Assembly: GCA_900472575.1 (NCBI GenBank)
Contig: UCIV01000003.1
Location: forward strand, 321,599-385,598
Source: Hyphomicrobiales bacterium
GTDB taxonomy: Bacteria > Pseudomonadota > Alphaproteobacteria > Rhizobiales > Rhizobiaceae
Direction: 5' to 3'
DNA length: 64,000 bases
The position numbers and the translations under genes are program-made. The notes beneath the pieces were generated by a model, which saw nothing but the letters and a program-made list of their open reading frames with translations, made no database searches and was not told where the DNA came from. Positions 1 through 13,600 of this stretch are shown in pieces; within the stretch, counting starts at the first letter, position 1; the number at the start of each line of letters is the position of its first letter.

Positions 1-1066
1 GCTTCGAATAGGAATTGGCGCGAACGCCGGTGAAGAGCAGGCTCTTGTTGAGCGATGAGCCGGAGATGATGCAGTCGCCGGAAATGACCGAGGACGTTGC
101 CGAACCGCGGCGATTTTCGTCGTCATGGACGAATTTCGCCGGTGCGGTGAGTTCCGCATAGGTCCAGATCGGCCAGGATTTGTCGTAAAGGTCAAGGCCG
201 GGAACGATTTCGGTCAGGTCGATATTGGCCTGCCAATAGGCATCGATCGTGCCGGCATCACGCCAATAGGGTTCGCGCTCGTAGTCGGAGCGGACGCAGC
301 TGTCGGCGAAACGATGGGCGACGGCCTTACCGTGTTCGACGATATAGGGAATGATGTCCTTGCCGAAGTCACGGCTGGAGCCGGCAACCTCCGCATCACG
401 CTTCAGGGCGTCGATCAGGAACTTGGTGTGGAAGACGTAGATGCCCATCGAGGCGAGCGCAAAATCCGGCTTGCCGGGAATGCCTGGCGGATCGGCCGGC
501 TTCTCGACGAAATCGATGATCTCGTCCTTCTCGTTGACATGCATGACACCGAAGCCGGTTGCTTCCATGCGCGGCACTTCCAGGCAGCCGACCGTGACGT
601 CGGCACCGGAATTGACGTGCTGCTGCAGCATCAGTTCGTAGTCCATCTTGTAGACATGGTCGCCGGCGAGGATGACCATGTATTCGGTCGCATAACCCTC
701 GATGATATCGATGTTCTGGTATACGGCGTCGGCCGTGCCTTCATACCATTGCGTTTCCGAGACGCGCTGGGAGGCAGGCAGGATGTCGAAGCTCTCGTTG
801 CGCTCGGGGCGGAAGAAGTTCCAGCCGCGCTGCATGTGGCGGATCAGCGAGTGGGCCTTGTACTGGGTGGCGACACCGATGCGGCGGATGCCTGAATTCA
901 GCGCGTTGGAGAGAGCGAAATCGATGATGCGGGCCTTGCCGCCGAAATAGACGGCGGGCTTGGCGCGCCGATCTGTCAGTTCCTTGAGGCGGCTGCCACG
1001 TCCGCCGGCCAGAACATAGGCCATGGCGTCGCGAGACAGAGGCTGGACACGTTGCTTGTCGTTCAT
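1..1066 (-). CDS. glgC: Glucose-1-phosphate adenylyltransferase (ADP-glucose pyrophosphorylase), 3' end outside window
   Basis: Makes ADP-glucose from ATP and glucose-1-phosphate, the committed step of bacterial glycogen synthesis. About 355 N-terminal residues are visible, starting [10 protein letters not shown]; the C-terminal part lies beyond the left edge. The nucleotidyltransferase signature [20 protein letters not shown] follows the N-terminus directly, then [14 protein letters not shown], the motif [10 protein letters not shown], and a start of the left-handed beta-helix region near residue 330. The ATG is at 1066-1064, preceded on the minus strand by a GGGGAGGA ribosome site. It lies 12 nt behind glgB, so it belongs to the same operon; rhizobial operons usually continue with glgA, which would be off the window. 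Confidence 0.96.
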   Translation of the reverse strand, partial: MNDKQRVQPLSRDAMAYVLAGGRGSRLKELTDRRAKPAVYFGGKARIIDFALSNALNSGIRRIGVATQYKAHSLIRHMQRGWNFFRPERNESFDILPASQRVSETQWYEGTADAVYQNIDIIEGYATEYMVILAGDHVYKMDYELMLQQHVNSGADVTVGCLEVPRMEATGFGVMHVNEKDEIIDFVEKPADPPGIPGKPDFALASMGIYVFHTKFLIDALKRDAEVAGSSRDFGKDIIPYIVEHGKAVAHRFADSCVRSDYEREPYWRDAGTIDAYWQANIDLTEIVPGLDLYDKSWPIWTYAELTAPAKFVHDDENRRGSATSSVISGDCIISGSSLNKSLLFTGVRANSYSK

Positions 1067-1078
1067 TGTTCTCCTCCC

Positions 1079-3294
<2,216 letters not shown>

Positions 3295-3295
<1 letters not shown>

Positions 3296-5757
3296 CAGGC
3301 TCTCCAGATTTCCGACGCGTACTGGCGGATTGTGCGGTCCGAGGAGAACCATCCCATCCGGGCGGTATTGCGAATTGTCTTTGAATACCAGGATTTAGGG
3401 TCTGACCAGATTTGGTCAACCGTGCGCTGTGCCGCAGCATAGGCATCGAAGTCGGCGGCGACCATGAACCAGTCATGGTTATAGATGCCGTCGATGAGTT
3501 CCTGGAAGCGCGAACGGTCGTCCGGGGAGAAGACGCCGGAAGCGATGGCGTTCAAGGCCTGCACCAGTTCGGGCGATTGCTCGATCACGGCACGAGGATT
3601 GTGCCCTTCCGAGCGCACCTTCGCCACTTCGTCGGCGGTCAGGCCGAAGATGACGATATTGTCGTCGCCGACATGTTCGCGCATTTCGACATTCGCGCCG
3701 TCGAGTGTGCCGATCGTCAGCGCGCCGTTCAGGGCAAATTTCATGTTGCCGGTGCCGGACGCTTCCATCCCGGCGGTCGAAATCTGCTCTGAAAGGTCGG
3801 CGGCGGGCACGATCGTTTCCGCCAGCGAGACATTGTAATTCGGCACGAAGACGACCTTGAGCAGGCCGCGCACCGAAGGGTCGTTATTGATCACACGGGC
3901 AACGTCGTTGGCCAGCTTGATGATAAGCTTGGCGTTGTGATAGCTCGGCGCCGCTTTGCCGGCGAAGAGTTTGACCCGCGGCACCCAGTCCAGTTCCGGA
4001 TGGGAGCGGATCTGGTCATAAAGCGCGACGGCTTCGATGATGTTCAGAAGCTGGCGCTTGTATTCGTGGATGCGCTTGATCTGGATGTCGAACAGTGCCG
4101 ACGGATCGAGCCTGATGCCCATGCGGCTGCCGACGAGGTTGGTGAGCGTCGCCTTGTTGGCCCGTTTGACCGCAGCAAACTTCTCCTGGAAGCTGGCATC
4201 GTCGGCGAACTTGTCGAGTTCGACCAGCGCTTCGGTATCGTCGAGGAACTTGTCGCCGATCGCATCGCGGATCAGCGAGGTGAGGCCGGGATTGCACTGC
4301 ATCAGCCAGCGGCGAGGGGTGATGCCGTTGGTCTTGTTGTTGATGCGGGTCGGGTAAAGTGTGTGCAGGTCGGCAAAGACGGTGACCTTCATCAGGTCGG
4401 TATGCAGCGCCGAGACGCCGTTGATCGAATGGGAGCCGACAAAGGCGAGGTTGCCCATGCGCACCCGCCGTTCGCCGCCTTCGTCGATCAGCGAAATGGC
4501 GCGGACCTGCGTGTCGGAGAACCGCTTTTCCTTGCGGGCTTCGAGCAGGATCTTGGCGTTGATCGCGTAGACGATCTGCATGTGGCGCGGCAGAAGGCGC
4601 TCGAAGAGCGGCACCGGCCAGGTTTCCAGAGCTTCGGGCAGAAGGGTGTGGTTGGTGTAGGAGAAGGTCTGCCTGACGATTTCCCAGGAGACATCGAAAT
4701 CCATGCCGTGGATGTCGACGAGAAGTCGCATCAGCTCACCGATCGAGACGGCCGGATGCGTGTCGTTCAGCTGGATCGAAACCTTCTCGTGCAGGTTAGT
4801 GAAATCCGGATATTGCTGCAGGTGGCGGCGCAGAATGTCCTGCAGCGATGCCGACGAGAAGAAGAATTCCTGGCGTAGGCGCAGTTCCTGCCCGGCCGGG
4901 TTTGCGTCGGCGGGATAGAGGACGCGGGTGAGCGATTCCGCCTTGTTGCTCTCGCGCAGCGCGCCGATATGGTCGCCGGCATTAAAGGCATCGAGCAGGA
5001 TCGGGTCGATTGGCTGGGCCGACCAGAGGCGCAAGGTATTGACGCGATTACCGCGCCAGCCGACGATTGGCGTATCATAGGCCATGGCGATGACCCGTTC
5101 GGCCGGCTTCCACACGTAACGAGGCAAATCCTCGTAGCCGCCGATGGTTTCCACCGATCCACCGAAGCCGATTTCGTAGGAGCTCTCGCGGCGTTCAAAC
5201 TCCCAGGGGTTGCCGTGGGCAAGCCAGGTTTCGGGCAACTCGACCTGCCAGCCGTCGGCCATCTGCTGACGAAACAGGCCATGGATATAACGGATGCCGT
5301 AGCCATAGGCCGGGATATCGACCGTTGCCATACTCTCCATGAAACAGGCAGCAAGGCGGCCAAGGCCACCATTGCCGAGTGCGGCGTCCGGTTCCAGACC
5401 GGCAATCACCGACACGTCGACACCGAGAGAGGACAGCGCGTCGCGAATTTCCTGCATCAGGCCGAGATTGCTGACGGCATCGCGCATCAGGCGGCCGATC
5501 AGGAATTCCAGCGATAGGTAGTAGACGCGCTTCTGGCCTGTCCGGTAGGCCTGGCGCGTACTCTCCATCCATCTGTCGATAATTCTGTCCCGGACAACCA
5601 ATATGGTTGCCGTCAGCCAGTCATGCGGCCTGGCCACCTTGGCGTCCTTGCCGATGCGGTAGGTCAGGCGCTCAATGATTTCTTCCGCCATGATTTCAGG
5701 GCGGGACGAGCGCGGGGCGGGATAGGGAATTTCGATGGGGGGAGTTGTGTTGTTCAT
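3295..5757 (-). CDS. glgP: Glycogen/starch/alpha-glucan phosphorylase
   Basis: Releases glucose-1-phosphate from glycogen by phosphorolysis, PLP dependent. 820 residues, the family's normal size. The glycogen phosphorylase hallmarks are visible: YYLSLEFLIGR near residue 80, GNGGLGRLAACF near 130, and the PLP lysine region EASGTGNMKFALNGALTIGT near 665. First gene of the glgP-glgB-glgC operon, so synthesis and breakdown enzymes are made together. Start ATG at 5757; the promoter must lie in 5758-5920. Confidence 0.97.
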
Positions 5758-5920
5758 ATAGTCGCCAATTGTTCTCGGTTGAGCGGGTGGAGGAATGTCC
5801 GATTCAGTCGATATGGCAGAATGTTACCGGCACAGTTATGCATCGTTGTGAACGGCATGCAACGGCGGAATTGAAGATGGTTGCCGGAGGGTGACTGGAG
5901 CCCCTTGCGGTAGAACGCAA

Positions 5921-5945
5921 AAAGCCCCGCAAGGGGCGGGGCTTT
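5921..5945 (-). terminator. Rho-independent terminator
   Basis: A 10-bp perfect stem (AAAGCCCCGC / GCGGGGCTTT) with a 5-nt loop. On the minus strand it is followed by TTTTTGC, so it ends the TadG-like gene at 5999 and insulates it from glgP. The rest of 5758-5998 has no gene that I can see. Confidence 0.88.
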
Positions 5946-5998
5946 GACTGAATTCTGATTGTGTCCAAATTTTCAATCGGCTCGCGGAGCGCGACTAA

Positions 5999-7168
5999 TC
6001 ATTGCGTGAGCAGTGTCTTGCTGGCGCTCGCTTCTTCACCAATCGCCTTGAAGGCGTTCAGCAGGTCGGACATGCTTTCTGCAGCATAATAGTAGCCCGC
6101 ACCGCTTGAGCATTTATTGAGAAGGTTTTGGCCTCCCGTCGGCGCCATGAACGCGATCGAATAGATCTTGATTCCAGCAGCCTTGGCTGCTGTGCAAATC
6201 TGCAGGGTGTAGGTGTCGGAAGAAGAGTTGTTGTTTGAGCCGTCGGTCATGAAGACTATGTATTTTGTCAGCTTCGAGTTCCCAGCTGTGGTCTGAATTT
6301 TGGTTTCAGATCCACTGCCGGTTGTTGTGAGGTCCTCATACGCCTTTTTCATGGGAGCATATGACTCGGTGTTGCCGCCGGCAGACATCGTATTGATGAC
6401 GTCGTTTCTGGTCTTGGTCGTTCCCCAAGCGAAGACACTCGAGTCCTGAATGGAGCCACTCCAGGCAATTGCATTCGTGCGGACGTATTTTGACTTGGGG
6501 TCCGCCTTGTCGAGCTGATCCAAGAGCAAGTTCGAAGCGGTTTTGAGGGCTTCGATCTTTTTCACGTAGCAGGTAGCATTGTTTGAAACGAGTTTGCCGT
6601 TCGTGTTGTACTCGCTGCAGTTCTTCGCTGGCTGCACCTTTTCATTCGTGTTTGCCAGCATCGAGCCGGATTCGTCCAGCACAAGCGTCATGGACAATGC
6701 GCTTTTTGTCTCGCTGATACCGCTTGTCGTCGAACTGGTGGCACCGATCGGCGTCGAATACCGGCCGAAGACCGACATGAAAGGCGTCAATTTAAGCGTA
6801 TAACCTGCTGCGATATTGATATCGTAGCGTTTCCCATCGGACGTTGCTGTCGTCGTGATCGTCGTTGTCACCGACTTTGCGATGTCGTTTGCGACTTCGG
6901 ATGTTACAGAGTTGGCCATCTGACCTTTGATGAAATCCAAAGCCAGTTTTTTGGCTCCTTCTTCCGTGGCCGATTCATTCTGAGCAAGATAGGTGGCTAC
7001 TGCGAGTGATGCCGCATCGCTTGCTTCCTGCAGATCACGCTTTGAAAGCAGCATGTTTGAAACGTCTACCGCTAGCCCTGCTGCGCCCACCAGTACCGGC
7101 AGCACGATTGCGGTTATGATGCCGAAGTTGCCGCTCCGATCAGCTGACAGTCGCTTAAGCATGGACAT
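5999..7168 (-). CDS. TadE/TadG-type pilus-like membrane protein with von Willebrand A domain
   Basis: About 389 residues. The N-terminus (MLKRLSADRSGNFGIITAIV then a hydrophobic segment GAAGLAVDVSNML) is the TadE/TadG-like anchor found in Flp-pilus associated proteins of rhizobia. From about residue 150 a vWA domain follows with a MIDAS-type DESGS motif and FMTDGSNNNS. TadG-like proteins are placed in the periplasm, anchored at the inner membrane. No other tad/cpa gene is nearby, so it is an orphan; its role is not known. An upstream ATG at 7204 gives 12 more residues; I prefer 7168, which starts just before the conserved membrane-proximal KRL motif and has GGGGCG upstream. Confidence 0.82.
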   Translation of the reverse strand: MSMLKRLSADRSGNFGIITAIVLPVLVGAAGLAVDVSNMLLSKRDLQEASDAASLAVATYLAQNESATEEGAKKLALDFIKGQMANSVTSEVANDIAKSVTTTITTTATSDGKRYDINIAAGYTLKLTPFMSVFGRYSTPIGATSSTTSGISETKSALSMTLVLDESGSMLANTNEKVQPAKNCSEYNTNGKLVSNNATCYVKKIEALKTASNLLLDQLDKADPKSKYVRTNAIAWSGSIQDSSVFAWGTTKTRNDVINTMSAGGNTESYAPMKKAYEDLTTTGSGSETKIQTTAGNSKLTKYIVFMTDGSNNNSSSDTYTLQICTAAKAAGIKIYSIAFMAPTGGQNLLNKCSSGAGYYYAAESMSDLLNAFKAIGEEASASKTLLTQ

Positions 7169-7301
7169 GGTTTGGTCGCCCCGATCTATGTTTGCGCCAT
7201 ACAAACACTAGCGGCCCTTAATTACTGAGGAAGTCGCATAGAATTGCGTAAGGAAAACTCTCGCATTTTAGTGATCAGCCAGAATCAGCACCAAAACGGG
7301 T

Positions 7302-8180
7302 CTATTTGACCGGAATTACGTCAACGGCCTGATCGGCCTTCTGATTTCCGTAACCTTTAAGCACTCCGATGACCGGTGCGACATCGGAATAATCACGTCC
7401 GTAACCGACGACGATGTGATCGCTGCCGGCTGGAATATTGTTGGTCGGGTCGAGTTCGACATAGCCCAGTGCATCGCCGCACCAGACGCGTACCCAGGCA
7501 TGCATGGCGTCGGCCCCTTCAAGCCGTTCCTTGCCTGGCGGCGGGATGGTACGCAGGAAGCCGGAGACGTACCCGGCCGGTATGCCGAGGCTGCGCAACG
7601 CAACGATCATCACATGGGAGAAATCCTGGCAGACGCCGCGTTTCAGCTTGAAGGCTTGCTTCGGCGTGGTGTCGACCGTCGTTGCCTCGGCATCGTATTT
7701 GAAATCCTTATGGATGCGGGTGCAGAGTGCGGCGGCGATCTCGCGCACTGTCTGGCCCGGCTTCACCGCTTCGCGCGCGTAAGCCGCAATCGCCGGTTCC
7801 TCCGGCAGTCTGGGGCTGGAGCCCGTGAAATGATGCGGCGAGGACGGGTCGACGGACCAGACTTCGGCCAGTTCCGTGCGCAATACGTCGAGCGTAGGGG
7901 AAAGATCCGCCTGCATGGTCGGCGCCTCGACCATGACACGGGCCTGCATGCGGATGTCCAGTCGGTCATGTGGGGCACGGACTAGAACCGATGTCGCCTG
8001 CTGGCCGAAGAAATCGATGAAGGTGACCCTTTCGTCGGTTGCCGGCGAGACGGTGACCGAGCCTGCGATCAGGCGCTGGCGATCTGGCAGCGACAGCGGC
8101 AGAAGCCGGATGACATGGCGAGCACCGGAGGCCGGCACATCATAGGCATAACCCATGTGGAGAGAGAGGTCGTAGAGCAT
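7302..8180 (-). CDS. Transglutaminase-like cysteine protease family protein
   Basis: 292 residues. The N-terminal ~80 residues resemble the bacterial transglutaminase N-terminal region; the papain-like transglutaminase core follows with Cys184 in RGVCQDFSHV, His227 in DAMHAWVRVW and Asp244 in ELDPTNN. Families of this kind act as peptidases, amidases or crosslinking enzymes. No signal peptide is visible, so it is probably cytoplasmic. It is the last gene of a three-gene operon, 21 nt behind the ATP-grasp/alpha-E gene, in an arrangement conserved in many proteobacteria. The substrate is unknown. Confidence 0.9.
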   Translation of the reverse strand: MLYDLSLHMGYAYDVPASGARHVIRLLPLSLPDRQRLIAGSVTVSPATDERVTFIDFFGQQATSVLVRAPHDRLDIRMQARVMVEAPTMQADLSPTLDVLRTELAEVWSVDPSSPHHFTGSSPRLPEEPAIAAYAREAVKPGQTVREIAAALCTRIHKDFKYDAEATTVDTTPKQAFKLKRGVCQDFSHVMIVALRSLGIPAGYVSGFLRTIPPPGKERLEGADAMHAWVRVWCGDALGYVELDPTNNIPAGSDHIVVGYGRDYSDVAPVIGVLKGYGNQKADQAVDVIPVK

Positions 8181-8201
8181 TCGTCGTTCCTCCCCTTCAA
8201 C

Positions 8202-10622
8202 TCAACTGCAATAGGTCCGGCCGAGAAGATCGGAGAGGTTCTCCAGATCCTTTTCCAGCCTGCGATAGACATCCTCGTTCATCGTCTCCGGTGTCATCAC
8301 CGCCAGCCCGGAATGAAGGCGCATGGCCTCGCGATAGAAGGGCGACATCTGGCCGTTTTCGAAGGCGTTGGGCAGTTTTTCCACTTCAGTGCGGATCTCG
8401 TTCAGCTGGAACAGGATCGAGCGCGGGTTGAGCGGATCGAGCGCGAGCAGATCGTTGACCGTGAGACGCGCCGTGTTGACGTTGTAGCGGCGGCGGTGGG
8501 TCATGACGCTGTCGCCAATCTCCAGCAGCATGTCAAGCGAACCGTCGGGCGCATCCGGGCCGGAAAGGTGGGCCAACATGCGCGTCATGTGCAGGCCGCG
8601 CTCCAGGTGGCGGCCGATGGACAGGAAGCGCCATCCGGTGAAGCGATACATGTTTTCATGCACGAGACCGGCAAAACCGGCGAGCTTGCGCAGAAGAATG
8701 GTTGCGGCGTGAGCTGCGTCATCACCCGGTTGAGCCGCTTCATGGAAGCGCTTGGCGGTCTTGGCCAGATCGGTCAGCGCCAGCCAGCCATCCGGCGAGA
8801 AACGGTCGCGGATATTGCTGGCGGAATAGATGGCGCTGTTGATGTTGGCAAGCAGCGGTTCGGGCACGGCCTTGACCATGTCCATATCGACCGACTTCAG
8901 ATAGCGGGTTACATCGGCGAGCAGAGGCGCGTTCGGATCCGCCGATTCCGCGTAACGCAGATGCCAGGAGCGCAATATGCGCAATGCGCCTTCGGCCCGT
9001 TCGATATAGCGGCCGAGCCAATAGAGGTTGTCGGCGGCGCGGCTCGGCAGCGAGCCCGGCATGTTGCGGGTAAAACTCTCTTCCGGTGGCAGCAGCGTCG
9101 ATTTCGATACCGGCTTGTCGGAGACGATCCAGACGTCGGCGGCTGCACCGCCCGACTGCATGGCGATCGCGGCGACATCATCGCCGGTGCCGATACGGGC
9201 AAAGCCGCCGGGCATGATTTCCCAGCCGTTTTCGGTGCGAGCTGCGAAGACGCGCAGCGACATCGGCCGCGGCGTCAGCTTGCCGTCGACCCAGGTCGGC
9301 GTCGTCGACAGGGTCACGACTTCCTGGCCGACGAGTTTCCCGCCTTCGCTGGCCAGCCAGTCGCCAACCGCGTCCTTCGCGGTTTCGCGCAGCGACGAGC
9401 CGAGTACGGACTGACTGTTGTCGTCGAAGAAGGGCAAGCGGGAATAGGCAGGGCCGATCACCATGCGCTCGATATTCTTCGCCACATGCTCACGCTCGGA
9501 TTGCTGGCCGCACCACCATGTGGCGATCGACGGCAGGATCGGGTCTTCGCCGAGCAGGCGACGGCAGATGGTCGGCGCAAAGGCGAGAAGCGCACGGGTT
9601 TCCAGAATGCCGGAGCCGAGGGCGTTGACCAGTGTCAGCGAGCCGGAGCGCAGTGCCTGCACCATGCCCGGCGTACCGATATGCGAATTCTGGTCGAGCT
9701 CTAGCGGATCGGCATAGGAGGCATCGAGGCGGCGCCAGAGCACGCCGACCGGTTTGAGGCCGGCGACGGTGCGAACCATGACGCGGTTGTTGACGACGGT
9801 CAGATCCTCGCCTTCGAGCAACATGAAGCCGAGATAACGAGCGATATAGGCGTGTTCGAAATAGGTTTCGTTGGCGGGGCCGGGCGAGAGCACGGCGATC
9901 CGGTCATCCGGATATTGCTTGCGCGATTGAAGCGCATCGCGGAAGGCGCCGAAGAAGGAGGCGAGGCGATGGACGTGAGTTTCACCATAGATGTCGGAGA
10001 ATGCGCGGGTGGTGGCGACGCGGTTTTCCAGCGCGAAACCTGCGCCTGAAGGTGCCTGGGTGCGGTCTGCCAAAACCCACCAGTTGCCATCCGGGCCACG
10101 GCCAATCTCGAAGGAGCAGAAATGCAGGTAGTGGCCGCCGACCGGCTTTACGCCGACCAGCGGACGCAGGAATTCGGGATTGGCGGCAATCAGTTGCGGT
10201 GGCAGAAAACCTTCCTGCACCAGCCGGTTTTCACCATAGATATCGGCAATCATCGCCTCGAGCAGGTCGGCACGCTGCTGCAGGCCGCGAGAGATGTTCT
10301 GCCACTCGTCTTCCTGAATCAGGACCGGGATATGCGAGAGTGGCCAGTTGCGCTCGCCGGTGCCGGCGGGTCCGGTGCCGCCATAGGTGCGGTAGAAGAC
10401 GCCGGCATCGCGCAGATAACGGTCGGCGCGGGCAAAACGCTCGTAAAGATCGCCTTCCGAAAGGCGGCTCAGATGGGCGATGAGATTCTGCCAGACGGGT
10501 TTGATCTCGCCCTTGGCATCGAGCATCTCGTCGGCCACGCCGGGGAGCGCGGCATAACCGAGGATCGGATCGTGTTCGATCTCCTCATCCATGCGTCGTT
10601 CGCTCGCCGTGCCAGTCGTCAA
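8202..10622 (-). CDS. Circularly permuted ATP-grasp protein fused to alpha-E domain
   Basis: 806 residues joining two families that are separate genes in many bacteria. Residues ~20-480 are the circularly permuted type 2 ATP-grasp domain (formerly DUF404/DUF407), with YRTYGG, LSPGPANETYFEH, EGEDLTVVNNRV and LGSGILETRALLAF visible. Residues ~510-800 are the alpha-helical alpha-E domain (DUF403), starting SRAADNLYWLGRYIERAEGA. ATP-grasp enzymes join a carboxylate to an amine, so a peptide-ligase role is inferred, not shown. The first codon is TTG at 10622, 11 nt after AAGGAG; an in-frame ATG lies at 10592. The 6-nt gap to the gene upstream marks one operon. Confidence 0.9.
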   Translation of the reverse strand: MTTGTASERRMDEEIEHDPILGYAALPGVADEMLDAKGEIKPVWQNLIAHLSRLSEGDLYERFARADRYLRDAGVFYRTYGGTGPAGTGERNWPLSHIPVLIQEDEWQNISRGLQQRADLLEAMIADIYGENRLVQEGFLPPQLIAANPEFLRPLVGVKPVGGHYLHFCSFEIGRGPDGNWWVLADRTQAPSGAGFALENRVATTRAFSDIYGETHVHRLASFFGAFRDALQSRKQYPDDRIAVLSPGPANETYFEHAYIARYLGFMLLEGEDLTVVNNRVMVRTVAGLKPVGVLWRRLDASYADPLELDQNSHIGTPGMVQALRSGSLTLVNALGSGILETRALLAFAPTICRRLLGEDPILPSIATWWCGQQSEREHVAKNIERMVIGPAYSRLPFFDDNSQSVLGSSLRETAKDAVGDWLASEGGKLVGQEVVTLSTTPTWVDGKLTPRPMSLRVFAARTENGWEIMPGGFARIGTGDDVAAIAMQSGGAAADVWIVSDKPVSKSTLLPPEESFTRNMPGSLPSRAADNLYWLGRYIERAEGALRILRSWHLRYAESADPNAPLLADVTRYLKSVDMDMVKAVPEPLLANINSAIYSASNIRDRFSPDGWLALTDLAKTAKRFHEAAQPGDDAAHAATILLRKLAGFAGLVHENMYRFTGWRFLSIGRHLERGLHMTRMLAHLSGPDAPDGSLDMLLEIGDSVMTHRRRYNVNTARLTVNDLLALDPLNPRSILFQLNEIRTEVEKLPNAFENGQMSPFYREAMRLHSGLAVMTPETMNEDVYRRLEKDLENLSDLLGRTYCS

Positions 10623-10628
10623 ATCGCG

Positions 10629-13600
10629 TCATGCTCCTTGCGGCCGGCGGAGATCGAGCGTCAGGGGGAATTCGGGCGAAGGCGTCTCCGGCAAAAGGGG
10701 ATAAAATCCTGCCGTGTGACCCCAGGGCTCGAACCGCGCCAGACGCCGCGCTTCCGCCTCGTTGCCGTTCACCGGGAAGGTCTCATAATTGCGGCCGCCC
10801 GGATGCGCAACATGATATCTGCAGCCGCCAATCGCGCGGCCAGACCATGTATCATAAATGTCGAATGTGAGCGGTGTATTAACCGGCAATACGGGGTGCA
10901 GGCCGGACCTCGGCTGCCATGCCTTGAAACGCACGCCGGCGACCGAGACGCCGGACTGGCCGGTTTCTCTCAAAGGTACCGCGCGGCCGTTGCAGCTGAC
11001 GGTGTAGCGAGATGGATTGGAGGTTTCGAGCCTGACCTGCAGGCGCTCGACCGATGAGTCGACGTAACGGACTGTGCCGCCGATAGCGCCCTGTTCGCCC
11101 ATGACATGCCAGGGTTCAAGCGCCTGCCTAAGTTCCAGCTTGGCACCTTCGTATTCCACCTCGCCGAAGAAGGGGAAGCGGAATTCAAGCTGCGCCTCGA
11201 ACCATTCGGGCCTGAGGTCAAAACCGTTTTCGCGCAGGTCCTGCAGCACATCCATGAAATCGGCCCAGATGTAGTGGCCGAGCATGAAGCGGTCCGCGAG
11301 CGCCGTGCCCCAGCGGGTGAACTTGCCCTGCAAAGGGTTCTTCCAGAAACGAGCGATCAGCGCTCGGACGAGAAGCTGCTGGGCAAGCGACATGCGGGCG
11401 TTCGGTGGCATCTCGAAACCGCGGAACTCGACAAGGCCGAGACGGCCGGTCGGGCCATCGGGTGAAAACAGCTTGTCGATGCAGATTTCCGAACGATGGG
11501 TGTTGCCGGTGACGTCGGTCAGCAGGTTGCGGAACAGACGGTCGACCAGCCATGGCAGCGGCGGTACGCCTTGACCGGGAGCGGGAACCTGCGCCAGCGC
11601 AATCTCCAGCTCGTAAAGACTATCGTGTCGGGCTTCGTCGATCCGCGGTGCCTGCGAAGTCGGGCCGATGAAGAGGCCGGAGAAGAGATAGGACAGCGAC
11701 GGGTGGCGCTGCCAGTGCAGGACCAGGCTCTTCAAAAGGTCGGGGCGGCGCAGGAACGGGCTGTCATTCGGATTGGCGCCGCCGACCACGACATGGTTGC
11801 CCCCGCCGGTGCCGGTGTGGCGGCCGTCGATCATGAACTTGTCTGCGCCGAGGCGGCTCTGGCGAGCCTCCTCATAGATCGCGGTGGTGATGTCTACGGT
11901 TTCCTTCCAGCTTGAGGCCGGATGGATGTTCACCTCGATGACGCCGGGATCGGGGGCGACGCGGATGACGTTGATGCGCTCGTCATGCGGCGGTGCGTAC
12001 CCCTCGATATGGACCGGCAGGGTCAGCCTGGCGGCGGCATTTTCGGCGGCTGCAATCAGTTCGAGATAGTCCTCGATCTTCTCGACAGGCGGCATGAAGA
12101 CACAAAGCCGTCCATCGCGCGGCTCGACGGAAATTGCCGTGCGGACCGCGCCGCCAATCTCACCCAGTGTCTGCTCGATACGGCCAAGATTGGTCGGGTC
12201 GCCCGCCTTGAAGGAGGATTCCGGCATGGCCCGACCTTGCGATGGATGCCCGGCGGGTACGAACGTATCCGGCAGTGCGCCGCGTGGGATCGACGGGTCG
12301 GCCTCATGAATATAGGGAAACTGGGATGGCGGAATATAGGGCAGGGTGCCGAGCGGCAGGCGATAGCCGACCGGGCTGTCGCCGGGAACAAGGAAGATGC
12401 GGCCTCGGCGGGTGCGCCATTTTTCGCTGATCCAGCGGCGGCTGACAGGCGCGCCACTAGCCTGTGCATTCCATGCCTGAACGGGCAGAACGTGGCCGGT
12501 GGGTCTTGTCAGGCCGCGTTCGAAGACACGGGCAATGCGATTGCGCTCTTCCGGATCCTTGAGCTTCGAATTGGACGGGTCGACATTATCCGGAAGCGAG
12601 CCTTCCTTGATGATCCACTCCGCCGGGTCTTCATAGGCCGGCACCACCATTTCGGCTGCGATGCCGAGTTCGCCGGCCAATGCCGTCAGAAATTTTTCTG
12701 AATCATCCTCGCTGGCGCCATGGTCGCCGCCTTCCTGTGCCACGAGGTTCGGGTCATTCCAGATCGGCTTGCCGTCCTTGCGCCAGTAGAGCGAGAAGGT
12801 CCAGCGGGGAAGGCTTTCGCCGGGATACCACTTGCCCTGGCCATAATGGAGAAAGCCGCCCGGGGCGAATTTTTCACGCAGGCGGCGGATCAGGATATCG
12901 GCCTTTTCGCGCTTGGTCGGGCCAACGGCATCCGTGTTCCATTCCTCCGACTCGAAATCGTCGATGGAAACGAAGGTCGGCTCGCCGCCCATGGTGAGGC
13001 GGACGTCCTGTGATGACAGGACGCGGTCCACCTGTTCTCCGAGATCGTTCAGTGCTTCCCAGCTTTCATCGGAAAACGGCTTGGTGATGCGCGGGTGCTC
13101 GGCGACGCGGGTGACGTTCATGGCGAAGTCGAACGAGGTGTTCGCTTCACCGAAGTAGCCGCCGGAAATCGGCGCGGCGTTACGGTAATGCGGCGTTGCG
13201 GCCAGCGGAATATGGCTTTCGCCGGTCAGAAGGCCGGAGGTCGGATCGAGGCCGACCCAGCCCGCGCCGGGCAGATAGACTTCGCACCAGGCGTGAAGAT
13301 CGGTGAAATCCACCTCGGTGCCGGACGGGCCGTCGAGGGCTTTCAGGTCCGGGGTGAGCTGAATGAGATAGCCGGAGACGAAACGTGTGGCGAAGCCGAG
13401 ATTGCGCAGGATCTGGACGAGCAGCCAGCTCGTGTCGCGGCAGGAGCCGAGTGCTGCCGTCAGCGTTTCCTCCGGCGTCTGGACGCCGGGTTCCATGCGG
13501 ATGACGTAACTGATGGCCTGCTGCAGGCGCGCATTGATGCCGACGATCATGTCGACCGTTGGCTGGTCCGGCGACATGTCGAAATGCTTCAGATATTCGA

